64,000 nt of DNA from Mesorhizobium loti. Its GTDB lineage: Bacteria; Pseudomonadota; Alphaproteobacteria; Rhizobiales; Rhizobiaceae. The position numbers were made by a program, and so were the translations under genes. Position 1 is the stretch's first letter. Every line of letters starts with the position of its first letter. Under the pieces are notes generated by a model. It saw only the letters and a list, made by a program, of their open reading frames with translations. It was not told where the DNA came from and searched no databases. Below, one piece after another: positions 33,542 through 42,310 of this stretch. The DNA lies in contig CP050293.1 of NCBI GenBank assembly GCA_014189435.1, positions 2,547,001 to 2,611,000 of the forward strand, written 5' to 3'.

Positions 33542-33979
33542 ATGATCCGCAATTCATTTATCGCAACCGCGCTCGCCGCTCTTGTCGGTATCACTACCGC
33601 CGCACCGGCCATGGCAAACGATGTACGCATCGAGCAATATGGCTGGTCGAACTCAGCCGGCGGCGCTCAGAACGGCTTCAAAAATCGTATCCGGGTCTAC
33701 CAGAACGGCCGCTTCAACAAGGTGATCGGCCAACAGCGTGGCCGTCACCACCTTTCGGCCATCGGCCAGGAAGGCGTCGGCAACTACGGCGCCACCTATC
33801 AGAACGGCAACCGGAACGTGGCCGGGGTCGGCCAGTTCGGCTCGAACCATACCACCATTCTGACGCAGGACGGCAACGGCAACATCGCTGCCGGCGTACA
33901 GGTGGGCCATGGCTGTGATGCCAATGTCAGTCAGGGCGGCAGCGACAACGTTGCCGCTTTCGTCCAAGCATGCCCCTAA
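33542..33979 (+). CDS. Curlin-repeat amyloid protein 1
   Basis: 145 residues, strong AAAGGAGA ribosome site. Signal peptide MIRNSFIATALAALVGITTAAPAMA, then curlin-type repeats with the Gln-X-Gly...Asn pattern: QYGWSNSAGGAQN, YQNGRFNKVIGQQRG, IGQEGVGNYGATYQNGNRN, VGQFGSNHTTILTQDGNGN, VSQGGSDNVAAFVQ. This is the CsgA/CsgB-like repeat that forms cross-beta fibres outside the cell. It heads the curlin-csgH-curlin cluster. Subunit or nucleator role cannot be assigned. Confidence 0.9.
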   Translation: MIRNSFIATALAALVGITTAAPAMANDVRIEQYGWSNSAGGAQNGFKNRIRVYQNGRFNKVIGQQRGRHHLSAIGQEGVGNYGATYQNGNRNVAGVGQFGSNHTTILTQDGNGNIAAGVQVGHGCDANVSQGGSDNVAAFVQACP

Positions 33980-34043
33980 TCGGCAGCACCGGCCAGGCGG
34001 CCGCGGAAAGCGTCCGCGGCTAACGAACGCCAGGAGACGAACC

Positions 34044-34445
34044 ATGCCACGAATAGTCAAACATCCCCGCCGCGTCATGGCGGCACTCGCCCTGGTCCTG
34101 GTCTCGACCGGCGCGCTGGCGACTATGGCCACCGCCGACCAGCCTCTTGGGCCGGTGCGCTGCGAGATCCGCGCCACGCCGGAGGGCGGCATGGTCTCGC
34201 TGGAGGCGCTCGCCCATACGGACACAAACGTGAGCGGCACCTATTCCTTCCATGTCAAAAGTGCCGGTAGCACCGGCGGCACCAATATCGAGCAGGGCGG
34301 CGCCTTCAGCGCTGCGCCCGGCCGGCCTGCTACCCTTGGCGTCGTCACGCTCGACGCGAAGGGCGGCATCTACGACGCCAAGCTCGAAGTCACCGTCGGC
34401 GGCAAGAGTATCGGGTGTGCCGAACGGGTCGGTGGCGCAACCTGA
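34044..34445 (+). CDS. csgH: CsgH-like curli assembly inhibitor
   Basis: 133 residues. Signal peptide (VMAALALVLVSTGALATMATA), then an immunoglobulin-like beta domain: RCEIRATPEGGMVSLEALAHT, SGTYSFHVKSAGSTGGTNIE, and ATLGVVTLDAKGG...YDAKLEVTVGGKSIGC, with two cysteines at the ends of the domain. This fits CsgH, the alphaproteobacterial counterpart of E. coli CsgC that stops curlin polymerising in the periplasm. It sits between two curlin genes, as expected. The paired Cys could be a disulfide. Confidence 0.85.
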   Translation: MPRIVKHPRRVMAALALVLVSTGALATMATADQPLGPVRCEIRATPEGGMVSLEALAHTDTNVSGTYSFHVKSAGSTGGTNIEQGGAFSAAPGRPATLGVVTLDAKGGIYDAKLEVTVGGKSIGCAERVGGAT

Positions 34446-34613
34446 TGGCATCGCCAAGTTTACGAAGGGCGTCGGCGGTCGGCGCCCTTTTGTTTGTGTG
34501 CCAGGCAGGGGAAAAATGGCTGAACGACAGCTGAACGACGGATTCCGGTAGGGTTCAGCCGCGAAATGAGAAGGTTAGCCATAGGCTGAGGCAGCCAGAA
34601 AATGGAGATCAAG

Positions 34614-35027
34614 ATGGCCCGCAATATGTTCCACACTCTTACTGCTGCTCTCGTCGCCGGCAGCATCGGCCAGGCAGCGCTGTCCGCACCGGCCTACGCA
34701 GGAGGCTGGGTTTCTGCGACCTATGCCCCTGCCAACGCCCGCGACGCCGGCGCCCTGGCGACCGGCCTGCGCGTCTATTCGCTGTATCACGGCCTGCGCG
34801 GCGCCAGCATCCGCCAGTCGGGACACCGCAATGTTGCCGGAATCGCCCAGAACGGCCGAAACAATCTGGGCATTATCCGCCAAGAGGGGGTCGGCCATTC
34901 CGCCACCCTGCAGCAGAACGGAAATGACAACGCCTACGGCATTTTTCAGTTCGGCAGGTACACCGACGCCAATGTCGTGCAGAACAGCGATGGCGGTAGC
35001 GGCGCCACCTTCAGCTACGGTTGGTAA
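34614..35027 (+). CDS. Curlin-repeat amyloid protein 2
   Basis: 137 residues from ATG 34614 (GGAG eight bases upstream). Signal MARNMFHTLTAALVAGSIGQ, then repeats: IRQSGHRNVAGIAQNGRNN, IIRQEGVGHSATLQQNGNDN, IFQFGRYTDANVVQNSDGG. Fewer and less regular repeats than the first curlin, with an N-terminal segment (GGWVSATYAPANARDAGALA) before them. It could be the minor subunit or nucleator. No csgG, csgE or csgF pore genes are in the window. Confidence 0.88.
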   Translation: MARNMFHTLTAALVAGSIGQAALSAPAYAGGWVSATYAPANARDAGALATGLRVYSLYHGLRGASIRQSGHRNVAGIAQNGRNNLGIIRQEGVGHSATLQQNGNDNAYGIFQFGRYTDANVVQNSDGGSGATFSYGW

Positions 35028-35237
35028 CGGCCGACGATCGGTAGAAAGTGGGACCCGGAGGAGTTCAGTCTTCGTGCTCGATCGATTCGAGCTAGAAGTT
35101 GCGCTGCGGGCCGAATGGCTGACTCGAAGATCAGCGCGCCGTCGTGCCGATATGTGCTGCACACTGCCCCGCATTGACCCATAGCTGTAGGGGCAGAACT
35201 TTCTACACTTGGATACGCAAATAGGGGTCTGTTGTGC

Positions 35238-35285
35238 AAAAACGCCCGCTGGCCGGGAACCAGCGGGCGACGGGCCTTTCGGCCC
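35238..35285 (-). terminator. Minus-strand terminator with adjacent GNRA-type hairpin
   Basis: Arms CGCCCGCTGG (35252-35243) and CCAGCGGGCG with loop TTCCCGG, followed on the minus strand by TTTTTGC; an adjacent GGGCC-GAAA-GGCCC hairpin precedes it. No minus-strand gene lies upstream within 500 bases, so it may end a small RNA containing CCCCTCCAG. Tentative. Confidence 0.55.
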
Positions 35286-35469
35286 TATGACCGACTGGAG
35301 GGGTACCGGCGGTCAAATGGAGGACTTGAGCGACGCGAGCCGAGTTGCATGCTTTCAGTCGCCGACGATTTCAGTCAGTTTCAGAACATCGGTGCGATTC
35401 AACAATAGATTTGCGTTGGACTGCGAAGTGAAACCGGCTGCTTGTGACGTTCATCGGCTGGTTCGAAGG

Positions 35470-35855
35470 GCCGCCCTCGACAAGGTGGGACTGGGTCATT
35501 TGCGTGACAAGATCGAGGAGGATGCGCCCTGGGACCAGACCCTGTCGGGTGGCGAAAAGCAGCGCCTGGCATTTGCGCGCCTGCTCCTGCATGCTCCCGA
35601 TATCATTGTGCTGGATGAAGCCACCGCGATTCGAAGAGCCAGGACACGATGATGGAGACCATTGTCCGCGAACTGCCCAACGTTACCATCATCAGCGTGG
35701 CGCACCGGGTCGAGCTGGAAGCCTACCACAGCCGGAAGATCACGTTGGAGCGACGCAAGGATGGCGCAAAGCTTGTCAGCGATATCGATCTGATCCCACG
35801 CAAGGGCGGGCGGAAACTGCTTGGCAGCCTTCTCGGACGCCGGCGTTCGGGGTAA
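35470..35855 (+). pseudogene. ABC transporter ATP-binding fragment (SbmA/BacA-YddA type)
   Basis: VGLGHLRDKIEEDAPWDQTLSGGEKQRLAFARLLL has the signature motif, and DIIVLDEATA is Walker B. Then an approximately four-base loss near 35630 shifts frame to DSKSQDTMMETIVRELPNVTIISVAHRVEL (H-loop). It ends LLGRRRSG. Walker A and all membrane helices are missing. The context of the C-terminus resembles the YddA/BacA-linked ABC exporter family. Dead. Nothing else is seen between 35286 and 35470. Confidence 0.8.
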
Positions 35856-36250
35856 TCCCACCCAAAGCCGTCTTCCCAACGAACGAATGACCGCTCAAGG
35901 CCATCCTAGCACAGCAGGCCCTCGTCCTCGAAGGCGTCCCATCCCTCCTAAGTGGGAATCCCCGTATGTTCGATACGCAGCGCACCCACAGTGGAACTGT
36001 CAATCCAAGGTTTTCTGAGAGCAGATCCTACAGGCAGTGGCGGCGAAATCCCAAGTCATAGGCGTGCACCAAGGCGTGCGAAGCACTTCCCCGCTAGGAC
36101 AACGGGCGCAGGAAACGCGCGCTAATAGGCCTGTGTCGGCTTGCCAGCATAAGGCGATGGCTTGGGACTTTCGCGCTGCAAACAGGGCCAAGGTCCGCCT
36201 TGCCGACCGAGGGGGTTAAGACCAAAGCAGGTCAGCGCCCTCGATGCATT
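35856..36250. other. Intergenic stretch, no supported gene
   Basis: Only short frames without resemblance to known proteins. No hairpin or repeat stood out. Confidence 0.4.
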
Positions 36251-36874
36251 TCAGGCAATGGCGAGTGAACCGAGGTAAAAGTCGATCATTGCATCGAGTG
36301 AACCTGGATTTCGCCTCAGCCGGCTGCGCAGAGCCGCACCTTCCCAGCAATCGACCAAAAGGTCGGCCATTAGTCCGACATTGCATTCCCTTGCGATATC
36401 ACCATGCTGCCGCGCATCCTCCAGACATGTCGCCAAACGCTCCGAGATCGAAGAAAAGCACCATTCGATCTTCTGCCGAAATACGTCACTGACGCCCGAA
36501 AGTTCCTGCCCCAGTCCGCCCATGAGGCAGCCCATATAGCCGTCCTGCCTGTAGCCCTGCTGCACGAGTTCGAAGAAATGCCGGATACGGTCGAGCGGTT
36601 GCCGTTCACTGTCCTGGACGCATCCGTCGAGAACCGAGTGGACGTCGCCGATATAGGCGTCAATCACCTTGAGGGCGAAGTCCTCCTTGTCCTTGAAGTG
36701 ATGGTAGAAGGACCCCTTCGGCGTGTTCGTCGCGTCGAGGACGGCTTGGATTCCCAGACTGTTATAGCCCTGTTCCAGGAGCATGCGCAGTCCCGCATCG
36801 ATCAGGCGTCGCTTGGTTGAATGCACTGCTTCACATACCCCGGGGATAAGGCTGCCTCTTCTGGAGGTCGACAT
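36251..36874 (-). CDS. TetR-family repressor
   Basis: 207 residues. Helix-turn-helix: RRLIDAGLRMLLEQGYNSLGIQAVLDATNTPKGSFYHHFKDKEDF, a typical TetR N-terminus. The C-terminal ligand domain has GYRQDGYMGCLMGGLGQELSG, similar to AcuR/NemR-type regulators in which cysteines sense electrophiles. It is 43 bases downstream of a cupin gene in the same direction, and a palindrome fitting a TetR operator lies before the cupin gene. So it probably represses the cupin-tetR operon. Confidence 0.9.
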   Translation of the reverse strand: MSTSRRGSLIPGVCEAVHSTKRRLIDAGLRMLLEQGYNSLGIQAVLDATNTPKGSFYHHFKDKEDFALKVIDAYIGDVHSVLDGCVQDSERQPLDRIRHFFELVQQGYRQDGYMGCLMGGLGQELSGVSDVFRQKIEWCFSSISERLATCLEDARQHGDIARECNVGLMADLLVDCWEGAALRSRLRRNPGSLDAMIDFYLGSLAIA

Positions 36875-36917
36875 TTCGGCGTCCGGTTCGCAATTGGCCG
36901 GGCGCCGTCGAGGGGTT

Positions 36918-37304
36918 CTAAGCCCTCGTCTTTTCGATCATGTGGTCGATGACATGGGTGTGTTCGTGTTGGGGACTGAACATGACGATCTCGGCATCTT
37001 CATCCACCCGTACATTATGTCCTGGCGGCCAGTAAAAGAGGTCGCTGGTGGCGACGGTCTCCTGGCGTCCGGCAGCATCGGTCGTCGTTATGCGGCCGTT
37101 CAGCACGTAGCCCCAGTGCGGACACTGACAGAGGTTTTCTTCAAGGCCCTTGAAGAGCGGTGCGGTATCCACTCCTGCGGCAAGGCTGAAATATTCACCG
37201 CTGATCCTGCCGTAGCCGGTCACGTCACCGAAATCCGTGCGCTGACGCAGGATGGCACCAGGAAGCTGCAGTTTGACATCAACGTCGTCCTTGGCGACTC
37301 GCAT
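36918..37304 (-). CDS. Cupin-domain protein
   Basis: 128 residues from ATG 37304, preceded by GGGAGGAGAAAG. A single cupin domain is suggested by CPHWGYVLNGRITTTDAAGR and DLFYWPPGHNVRVDEDAEIVMFSP, with HEHTHVIDHM at the end adding possible metal-binding His residues. The N-terminus is unusual (MRVAKDDVDVKLQLPGAILRQ). First gene of an operon with the TetR regulator, under a GGTCTA-type operator. It may be a small oxygenase, isomerase or carbonyl-stress protein; no activity can be claimed. Confidence 0.82.
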   Translation of the reverse strand: MRVAKDDVDVKLQLPGAILRQRTDFGDVTGYGRISGEYFSLAAGVDTAPLFKGLEENLCQCPHWGYVLNGRITTTDAAGRQETVATSDLFYWPPGHNVRVDEDAEIVMFSPQHEHTHVIDHMIEKTRA

Positions 37305-37329
37305 TGACTTTCTCCTCCCATCTGGCAAC

Positions 37330-37345
37330 TAGACCGGTTGGTCTA
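37330..37345. promoter_or_regulatory. TetR-type operator TAGACC-N4-GGTCTA
   Basis: Perfect 6-bp arms, centre GGTT, 26 bases before the cupin start. The AGACC/GGTCT core recurs in operators of AcuR/NemR-like TetR proteins. Regulation by the TetR gene downstream is inferred. Confidence 0.75.
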
Positions 37346-37539
37346 AGTGTCGCAAGATACTCCTTGGAAACGGCGTGTCAAGGTTCGGGGACTGGCCATC
37401 GGCCATCTCGGGACTTCGGCAGGTCCGTCGAACTAGGAGGCACGAAATCGCTGCGGTCCTGCGGGCAGGGAAGGGCATTTCTTGCCCGAGCAATGGTTCC
37501 ACGGGCGAGGGGGTATATTTGCTCCCATCACCCGCTCGA

Positions 37540-37790
37540 ACCGGAGGGATTGGCGCAGGCCGAAGCTGGCGTCGCGAAGATGAGCCGGGCTGATATCAGC
37601 GACGAGCGCATTGCGCGGTGCACCCCGGATGCCCTTTCCAATACGATCGATGAAGCGCGCTGAGATCAGCCATCCGACCGAAGGAGCGAGCGTAAAGATC
37701 GGCTTTGTAACGGCCGCCATAGCCGAACGCGGCGAGGAGTTTGCGCTTGCCTATTCCTGTGCGCACGCGCACGACGCGCACAGCCCAAAG
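37540..37790 (-). pseudogene. MFS transporter fragment with frameshift
   Basis: Frame 1 gives GIGKRKLLAAFGY; after a shift near 37733 frame 2 gives MAAVTKPIFTLAPSVGWLIS then ARFIDRIGKGIRGAPRNALVADI and LRDASFGLRQSL, a region typical of major facilitator proteins (central loop with RxGKxxRGxP). The rest of the transporter (about 350 residues) is missing on both sides. Confidence 0.78.
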
Positions 37791-38128
37791 GGAATCTAGA
37801 TCCGGACACTTATGTCAGGCGGCAACCACTAGTGGATAAAATCTGACACTTGGTACCCGCGAACGGAGAGGCCATTCGTCGTTGCCAATGGTCCGAGTCT
37901 GGACCAAACCGGACATCAATCGAAGCCGACGCCAGCAACTGGTGCGATGCGCATCGTACGACGACCCGAGAGGTTTGGGTGAAACTCCCGGAGCCTCTCG
38001 CCACCACGAGCGCGTATGAGCGCGAGCGAGACAGACCAAATCGGAAGTGCCGATTGACTCTTGGCCGCAGCGGCCCAACTATATTCGGTTCGCCTACTTT
38101 AGCGAACGATTTAGCTAGGGAGGAAGCC

Positions 38129-38554
38129 ATGGAATTCGTGAATCGCAGGTCCGCACTTGCACTCGGTCTGACAGTGGCTGCAACGCCCCTGTTGGCCTCG
38201 GCGACACCAGCAGCCGCCAAGACTTATGGCGCGACCGACGGCAAGGAGCTTTTCCCGGGAGTGAGGGTTGTGGAACTTGGCAAGCGGGCGTCAACAATTG
38301 CCGCGTACAAAAACGTCGAGATGATCGACGTCGTCTTTCAGCCTGCGGCAGTTTTTCCCGTTGGCGATGCCATGACGGACGACATGGTGTGCCAAATCAC
38401 CGAAGGCGAACTGCAAGTCAAGGCGGGCGCGATGGAGTTTGCGGCCAAGGAAGGCGACGTGTGGAGCTGCAGCAAGGGCAGCACCAAGGAGGGAGCCACG
38501 AATCCCGGGAAAGTCACTGCCGTCATGCGGGTAATTTATCTGAAGGCCGCGTGA
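38129..38554 (+). CDS. Tat-exported small periplasmic protein, cupin-like
   Basis: 141 residues from ATG 38129 with AGGGAGGAAG upstream. Twin-arginine type leader (NRRSALALGLTVAATPLLASA). The mature part ATDGKELFPGVRVVELGKRA, VFQPAAVFPVGDAMTDDMVCQITEGELQV, and KEGDVWSCSKGSTKEGATN reads like a short cupin barrel (a PxG...ITEGEL core), with no clear metal triad. Two cysteines. Family unnamed to me. Followed by a secreted rhodanese-like gene in the same direction. Confidence 0.75.
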   Translation: MEFVNRRSALALGLTVAATPLLASATPAAAKTYGATDGKELFPGVRVVELGKRASTIAAYKNVEMIDVVFQPAAVFPVGDAMTDDMVCQITEGELQVKAGAMEFAAKEGDVWSCSKGSTKEGATNPGKVTAVMRVIYLKAA

Positions 38555-38667
38555 CTGGATTGCGGGGGGCTTGAGCTCCCCTCTGTAGCGGGTGCGTGGT
38601 GGCGGTTCGGGACGTTTCTCGCCGCCACGCATCGAAGCGAGCTACCCAGGAATATGGAGGCAGCGAA

Positions 38668-39078
38668 ATGGAACCGGAAAGAAGTGAAATCAATCGACGG
38701 ACCGCCCTTCTGATCGCGATAGCGGCCGCGATGTTCGGCGGCTCGGCCCTGGCGGAGGAAGTAAAGTTCACGACGCTCACGAGTTTTCAGCTGGCCGCGT
38801 TGCTGGAGAAAAAGGATTTTTTCTTTGTGAACGTCCACACGCCGTATGAGGGTGAGATCAAAAATACTGACGCGTTTATTGTCTTCGACAAGATTGCAGA
38901 TAATCTTGACAAGCTGCCGAAGGATAGAACCGCAAAGATCATACTCTATTGCCGAAGTGGGCGTATGAGCGAGATAGCAGCCCGGGAACTGACGCAACTC
39001 GGCTTCAGCCAAGTGTCACACTTATCGGGCGGAATGATCGATTGGAAAAAGAGCGGCTACGAGATCGTTGAAAAGTAG
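38668..39078 (+). CDS. Exported single-domain rhodanese-like protein
   Basis: 136 residues from ATG 38668 (TGGAGG upstream). Leader ERSEINRRTALLIAIAAAMF, then the rhodanese domain: LAALLEKKDFFFVNVHTPYEGE, IILYCRSGRMSEIAARELTQLG (active-site Cys in CRSGRMS), and VSHLSGGMIDWKKSGY. It probably acts on sulfane sulfur in the periplasm. It and the upstream Tat protein may form an operon; 113 bases apart. The sulfur theme echoes the blh-bigR operon. Confidence 0.88.
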   Translation: MEPERSEINRRTALLIAIAAAMFGGSALAEEVKFTTLTSFQLAALLEKKDFFFVNVHTPYEGEIKNTDAFIVFDKIADNLDKLPKDRTAKIILYCRSGRMSEIAARELTQLGFSQVSHLSGGMIDWKKSGYEIVEK

Positions 39079-39375
39079 CTTGCGTCGGGGGAATCGCGAC
39101 GAGAAACGGCTGGCGGAGGGTAGCCGCCAATGGCAATGAATGGCTAACGATATGACGTTCGGCTGGACGTCCCCTCGCGTTCGGAAACGGAGACCTCACG
39201 TACGAAGTTCCCAGCCGGCGGGTACCATCCGTCTGATTTGCACCACTAGATGAAAAAGGTCACAGACAGTGGCTCCGCCGAATTCTCGACGACAGCTCGA
39301 TCCAGATCAAATTCGAAAACGCCGACGAAGTCATCCCCAGGGCACTACGGCAGACTTCTTCAACAGCCTGCTAAA

Positions 39376-41502
39376 CTAAGCTACCAATTCATCTTTTTTG
39401 TGCTCGCCAAGCAATTCACTCGCCTTTTCTGCCGTCATAGCCTTGCCGAAATAGTATCCTTGCCCGAAATCGCATCCCATTGTGGCCAGTTTTCCAAGTA
39501 CGTCCGTGCTCTCAATGCCTTCAGCCACGGTCGGGAGGCCCAAGCTTTTTGCCAGGCTTAGGATCGCATCGACAATCTTTTCGCTTTCACTGTTTAGCGG
39601 CATCGATTGGACAAATGAGCGGTCGATCTTGATCTTGTCGAACTTCAATTCGCGCAAATGGTATAGGCTTGAATACCCTGTGCCGAAATCATCGAGCGAC
39701 ACCTTTATTCCTATCAGCTTCAAAGCCCTCAGAACCAACTTGGCGGTTTCAATGTCACTTATGAGTGCGGTCTCTGTAATTTCGATTTCCAGACGCTCGG
39801 GGGAGAAGCCCTCCTGGTTCAAGATCGCGAGAATTTGGGTCGGAAAGGCAGGGTCTCTTAGTTGCATGGGGGAGACATTGAGAGCGACGGTAATGCTCTC
39901 CGGCCATTCTTTAGCATCCCGGCATGCCCTGCGAAGTATCGACCATGTGAGATCGCCAATAAGGCCAAGATGCTCTGCAATCGGAATAAAAACGTCCGGG
40001 GGAACCGAGCCGCGCACTGTATGCTGCCATCGAGCAAGCATTTCAAATCCGTAAATGCTGCGATCCCGCATATCGACAAGGGGTTGATAGTGAGGCTCTA
40101 TCTCTCCTGCCGCGAGCGCCGTCCTAAAGTCGGTCTCAAGAGATGCTCGTCCACGCAGCTCTTCATCCATACTCTGTTCAAAGAAGCGGAACGTGTCACT
40201 GCCGTCGCGCTTCGCTCGATACATTGCGATGTCAGCGGCGCGTAACAGGCTTTCGGGATCATCCCCGTCATCTGGACAGGATGCGATGCCAATGCTCGCG
40301 CTGATCTCGACTCTGCTTTCAGCAGCAGTGATCGGTTCCCTGATATCAGTAAGCACTTTGCCGGCCAGGCGCAGCACAGCCTCGCGGTGCGACTGCACGT
40401 CCGTCTCGATGATAATGGCGAACTCATCGCCGCCCAGACGAGCGACCGTGTGGTTCTTTCCCTCAGCCTCCCGGAGGCGTCTTGCAACTTCGCATAAAAC
40501 GAGATCGCCGACCGGGTGGCCTTGTAGGTCATTGATCGGCTTAAATCGATCAAGATCTACCATTAGCACCGAGCAGATCGTGGAACCCTGTTTCGCGCGG
40601 GCAACGGCAGATTCCAGATCGCCAAAGAGAACTCGACGATTTGGCAAACCTGTCATGGGATCATGTCGCGCCAGCGCCTGAGCTTGTTCCTGAGCCGCTT
40701 GCGTCGCCTCGTGAGCATGTTCCAGAGCGAGGGCGTTGGCACGAAAGACGTCAAATGCCTTTGCCATGTCGCCGATCTCATCACTGCGATTAACTTCCGG
40801 GACTCGAACATCACGGTTTCCGGCAGCAAGACTAGAAAGCGCTTGGGTTATTGCACCCAACGGACCCGTGATTTTTTGACGAACGCAGACCAAAATCCAA
40901 ACCGCAAAAAGAGTAGCAGCGCCGGATATCGCAAGCATTGCCAGCAGCGTGTTGTGCACGATCTGAGCGGCCTCATTCACCGCTGTTCGCGCCTCGGATT
41001 TGTTGCGGTCTATCTGTCGATCTATGGAATCGACGGTACTTTGAAAAAGACGTTGCGACGCACTGTCATTCCGAGCCGGCATGTCAGCCGCACCGCTGGT
41101 GCGGCCTCCTGTCCAGGCGTCATGTTGCGCAAGATAAGCTGTGAATTGCAGGCGGAAGGGGTCCAGGTCCGACCCATGGCTCTGGCCTAGGGCGGTCGCA
41201 TAATCGTCTTCGAGATATTCGATGGCGCGCCGGTGATCGTCGGCCGTCGACTCGATCTGATCCTTTGTCTTTTGGTCGGGCGCCAACGCACGATAAATCT
41301 CGGACATCCTGAATTCGGTAACGCGGTCATCAAGCTGGTAGAGTGTCTGCATTGATGGCAGCCATTTCTTGCCAACGGCTGCGGTCTTGCTTTGAATTTC
41401 AACCAGCCTCAACGACGCATATACCGCCAGACCAAGCGCAATGACGACAAACGCCGTAGTAAACAGCGTAAGAAATGCTCGAATCGAGAGCGTCGAACGC
41501 AT
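39376..41502 (-). CDS. Membrane GGDEF-EAL protein with 4-helix sensor and HAMP
   Basis: 708 residues. One helix at 10-30, a periplasmic four-helix-bundle-like sensor (about 35-190), a second helix (LLAMLAISGAATLFAVWIL), a HAMP domain (ITGPLGAITQALSSLAAGNRDVRVP), then GGDEF with RLGGDEFAII and EAL with IYGFEMLARW (E conserved, A replaced by M), DDFGTGYSSL, and DIGTVAEGIES-like ending VAEGIESTDV. Both domains retain catalytic residues, so it may make and break c-di-GMP. The A-to-M change is common in active EAL domains. Confidence 0.93.
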   Translation of the reverse strand: MRSTLSIRAFLTLFTTAFVVIALGLAVYASLRLVEIQSKTAAVGKKWLPSMQTLYQLDDRVTEFRMSEIYRALAPDQKTKDQIESTADDHRRAIEYLEDDYATALGQSHGSDLDPFRLQFTAYLAQHDAWTGGRTSGAADMPARNDSASQRLFQSTVDSIDRQIDRNKSEARTAVNEAAQIVHNTLLAMLAISGAATLFAVWILVCVRQKITGPLGAITQALSSLAAGNRDVRVPEVNRSDEIGDMAKAFDVFRANALALEHAHEATQAAQEQAQALARHDPMTGLPNRRVLFGDLESAVARAKQGSTICSVLMVDLDRFKPINDLQGHPVGDLVLCEVARRLREAEGKNHTVARLGGDEFAIIIETDVQSHREAVLRLAGKVLTDIREPITAAESRVEISASIGIASCPDDGDDPESLLRAADIAMYRAKRDGSDTFRFFEQSMDEELRGRASLETDFRTALAAGEIEPHYQPLVDMRDRSIYGFEMLARWQHTVRGSVPPDVFIPIAEHLGLIGDLTWSILRRACRDAKEWPESITVALNVSPMQLRDPAFPTQILAILNQEGFSPERLEIEITETALISDIETAKLVLRALKLIGIKVSLDDFGTGYSSLYHLRELKFDKIKIDRSFVQSMPLNSESEKIVDAILSLAKSLGLPTVAEGIESTDVLGKLATMGCDFGQGYYFGKAMTAEKASELLGEHKKDELVA

Positions 41503-41801
41503 GATTTTTCCCTGAAAGGCATTAGCCCAAAAAGCCTACCCCACTTAAGGTTGCACGCGGAAAGTTAAAAATTCCCTCTTTACAGTTCTGTGTTTTTGGT
41601 CGCTCACCGCTAACTGCAGAATGGTGAAGTGGCCCAGCAATGACCATTGCCATGAGCCGTCAAATCACAAAGCCGCAGATGCTCTTGAAAAGGGCTTGGT
41701 TTGCCGCCGTTGGGGACATTCCCGAGGATGCGCCAGAAAGCTCAATCCGACAGCCCCCCGCGGCTGAAATCATCGGAACAACCTGGTGAATGTCGGGTGA
41801 A

Positions 41802-42310
41802 CTAGAGTTTTACCGGACGGCTCTTGTACAAGGTCTTACCGAATCTCTCGATGTCGCCGCGATCGGGCCGGGAAGGACAGTTCGTTGAAAACCAACGCTC
41901 AAGCTCATCACAAAGCGTGCTCTGATGCTGTGGGTATTCATTCTCAACTACGAACATGGCGCAGAACGCCGCGGCTGCAATCCAATCATATTTTGTAGGG
42001 CGCCCTCCCTTATTAGTCGCTGGCCTCATGGGCCTTGGCGCCTTTTTTGGCACCCTGACCAAGACAACCTCTCCGCTCTCGGGCGAATAATTGCCTCTAG
42101 GTGCCGACCATTGATCTTCCCGAACGACAGTATGTCTGTCGCCATAGGCCCGTCCCAAACCGCGCGCTCGATGGGAAATAGTTCGCCCCATGGGTTCAAG
42201 CGAAAAGCCTCAAGCTCTCCGGCGGCAAGCAATGCCCCCACTTTCTCCACCCCGTTGTTCGCCGCGAACTCATTAATTTTTCGGAATCCAACCGGAATAA
42301 AGCCACTCAT
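41802..42310 (-). pseudogene. Hypothetical protein split by a frameshift
   Basis: 5' frame: MSGFIPVGFRKINEFAANNG, VEKVGALLAAGELEAFRLNPWGELFPIERAVWDG and on to IIRPRA. After a break near 42085 the next frame reads ESGEVVLVRVPKKAPRPMRP, GGRPTKYDWIAAAAFCAMFV and ERFGKTLYKSRPVKL. Combined about 169 residues. GRPTKYDW is a weak hint of a DNA-binding or phage-related domain; no family recognised. A conserved-hypothetical pseudogene or an error-broken gene. Confidence 0.55.
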
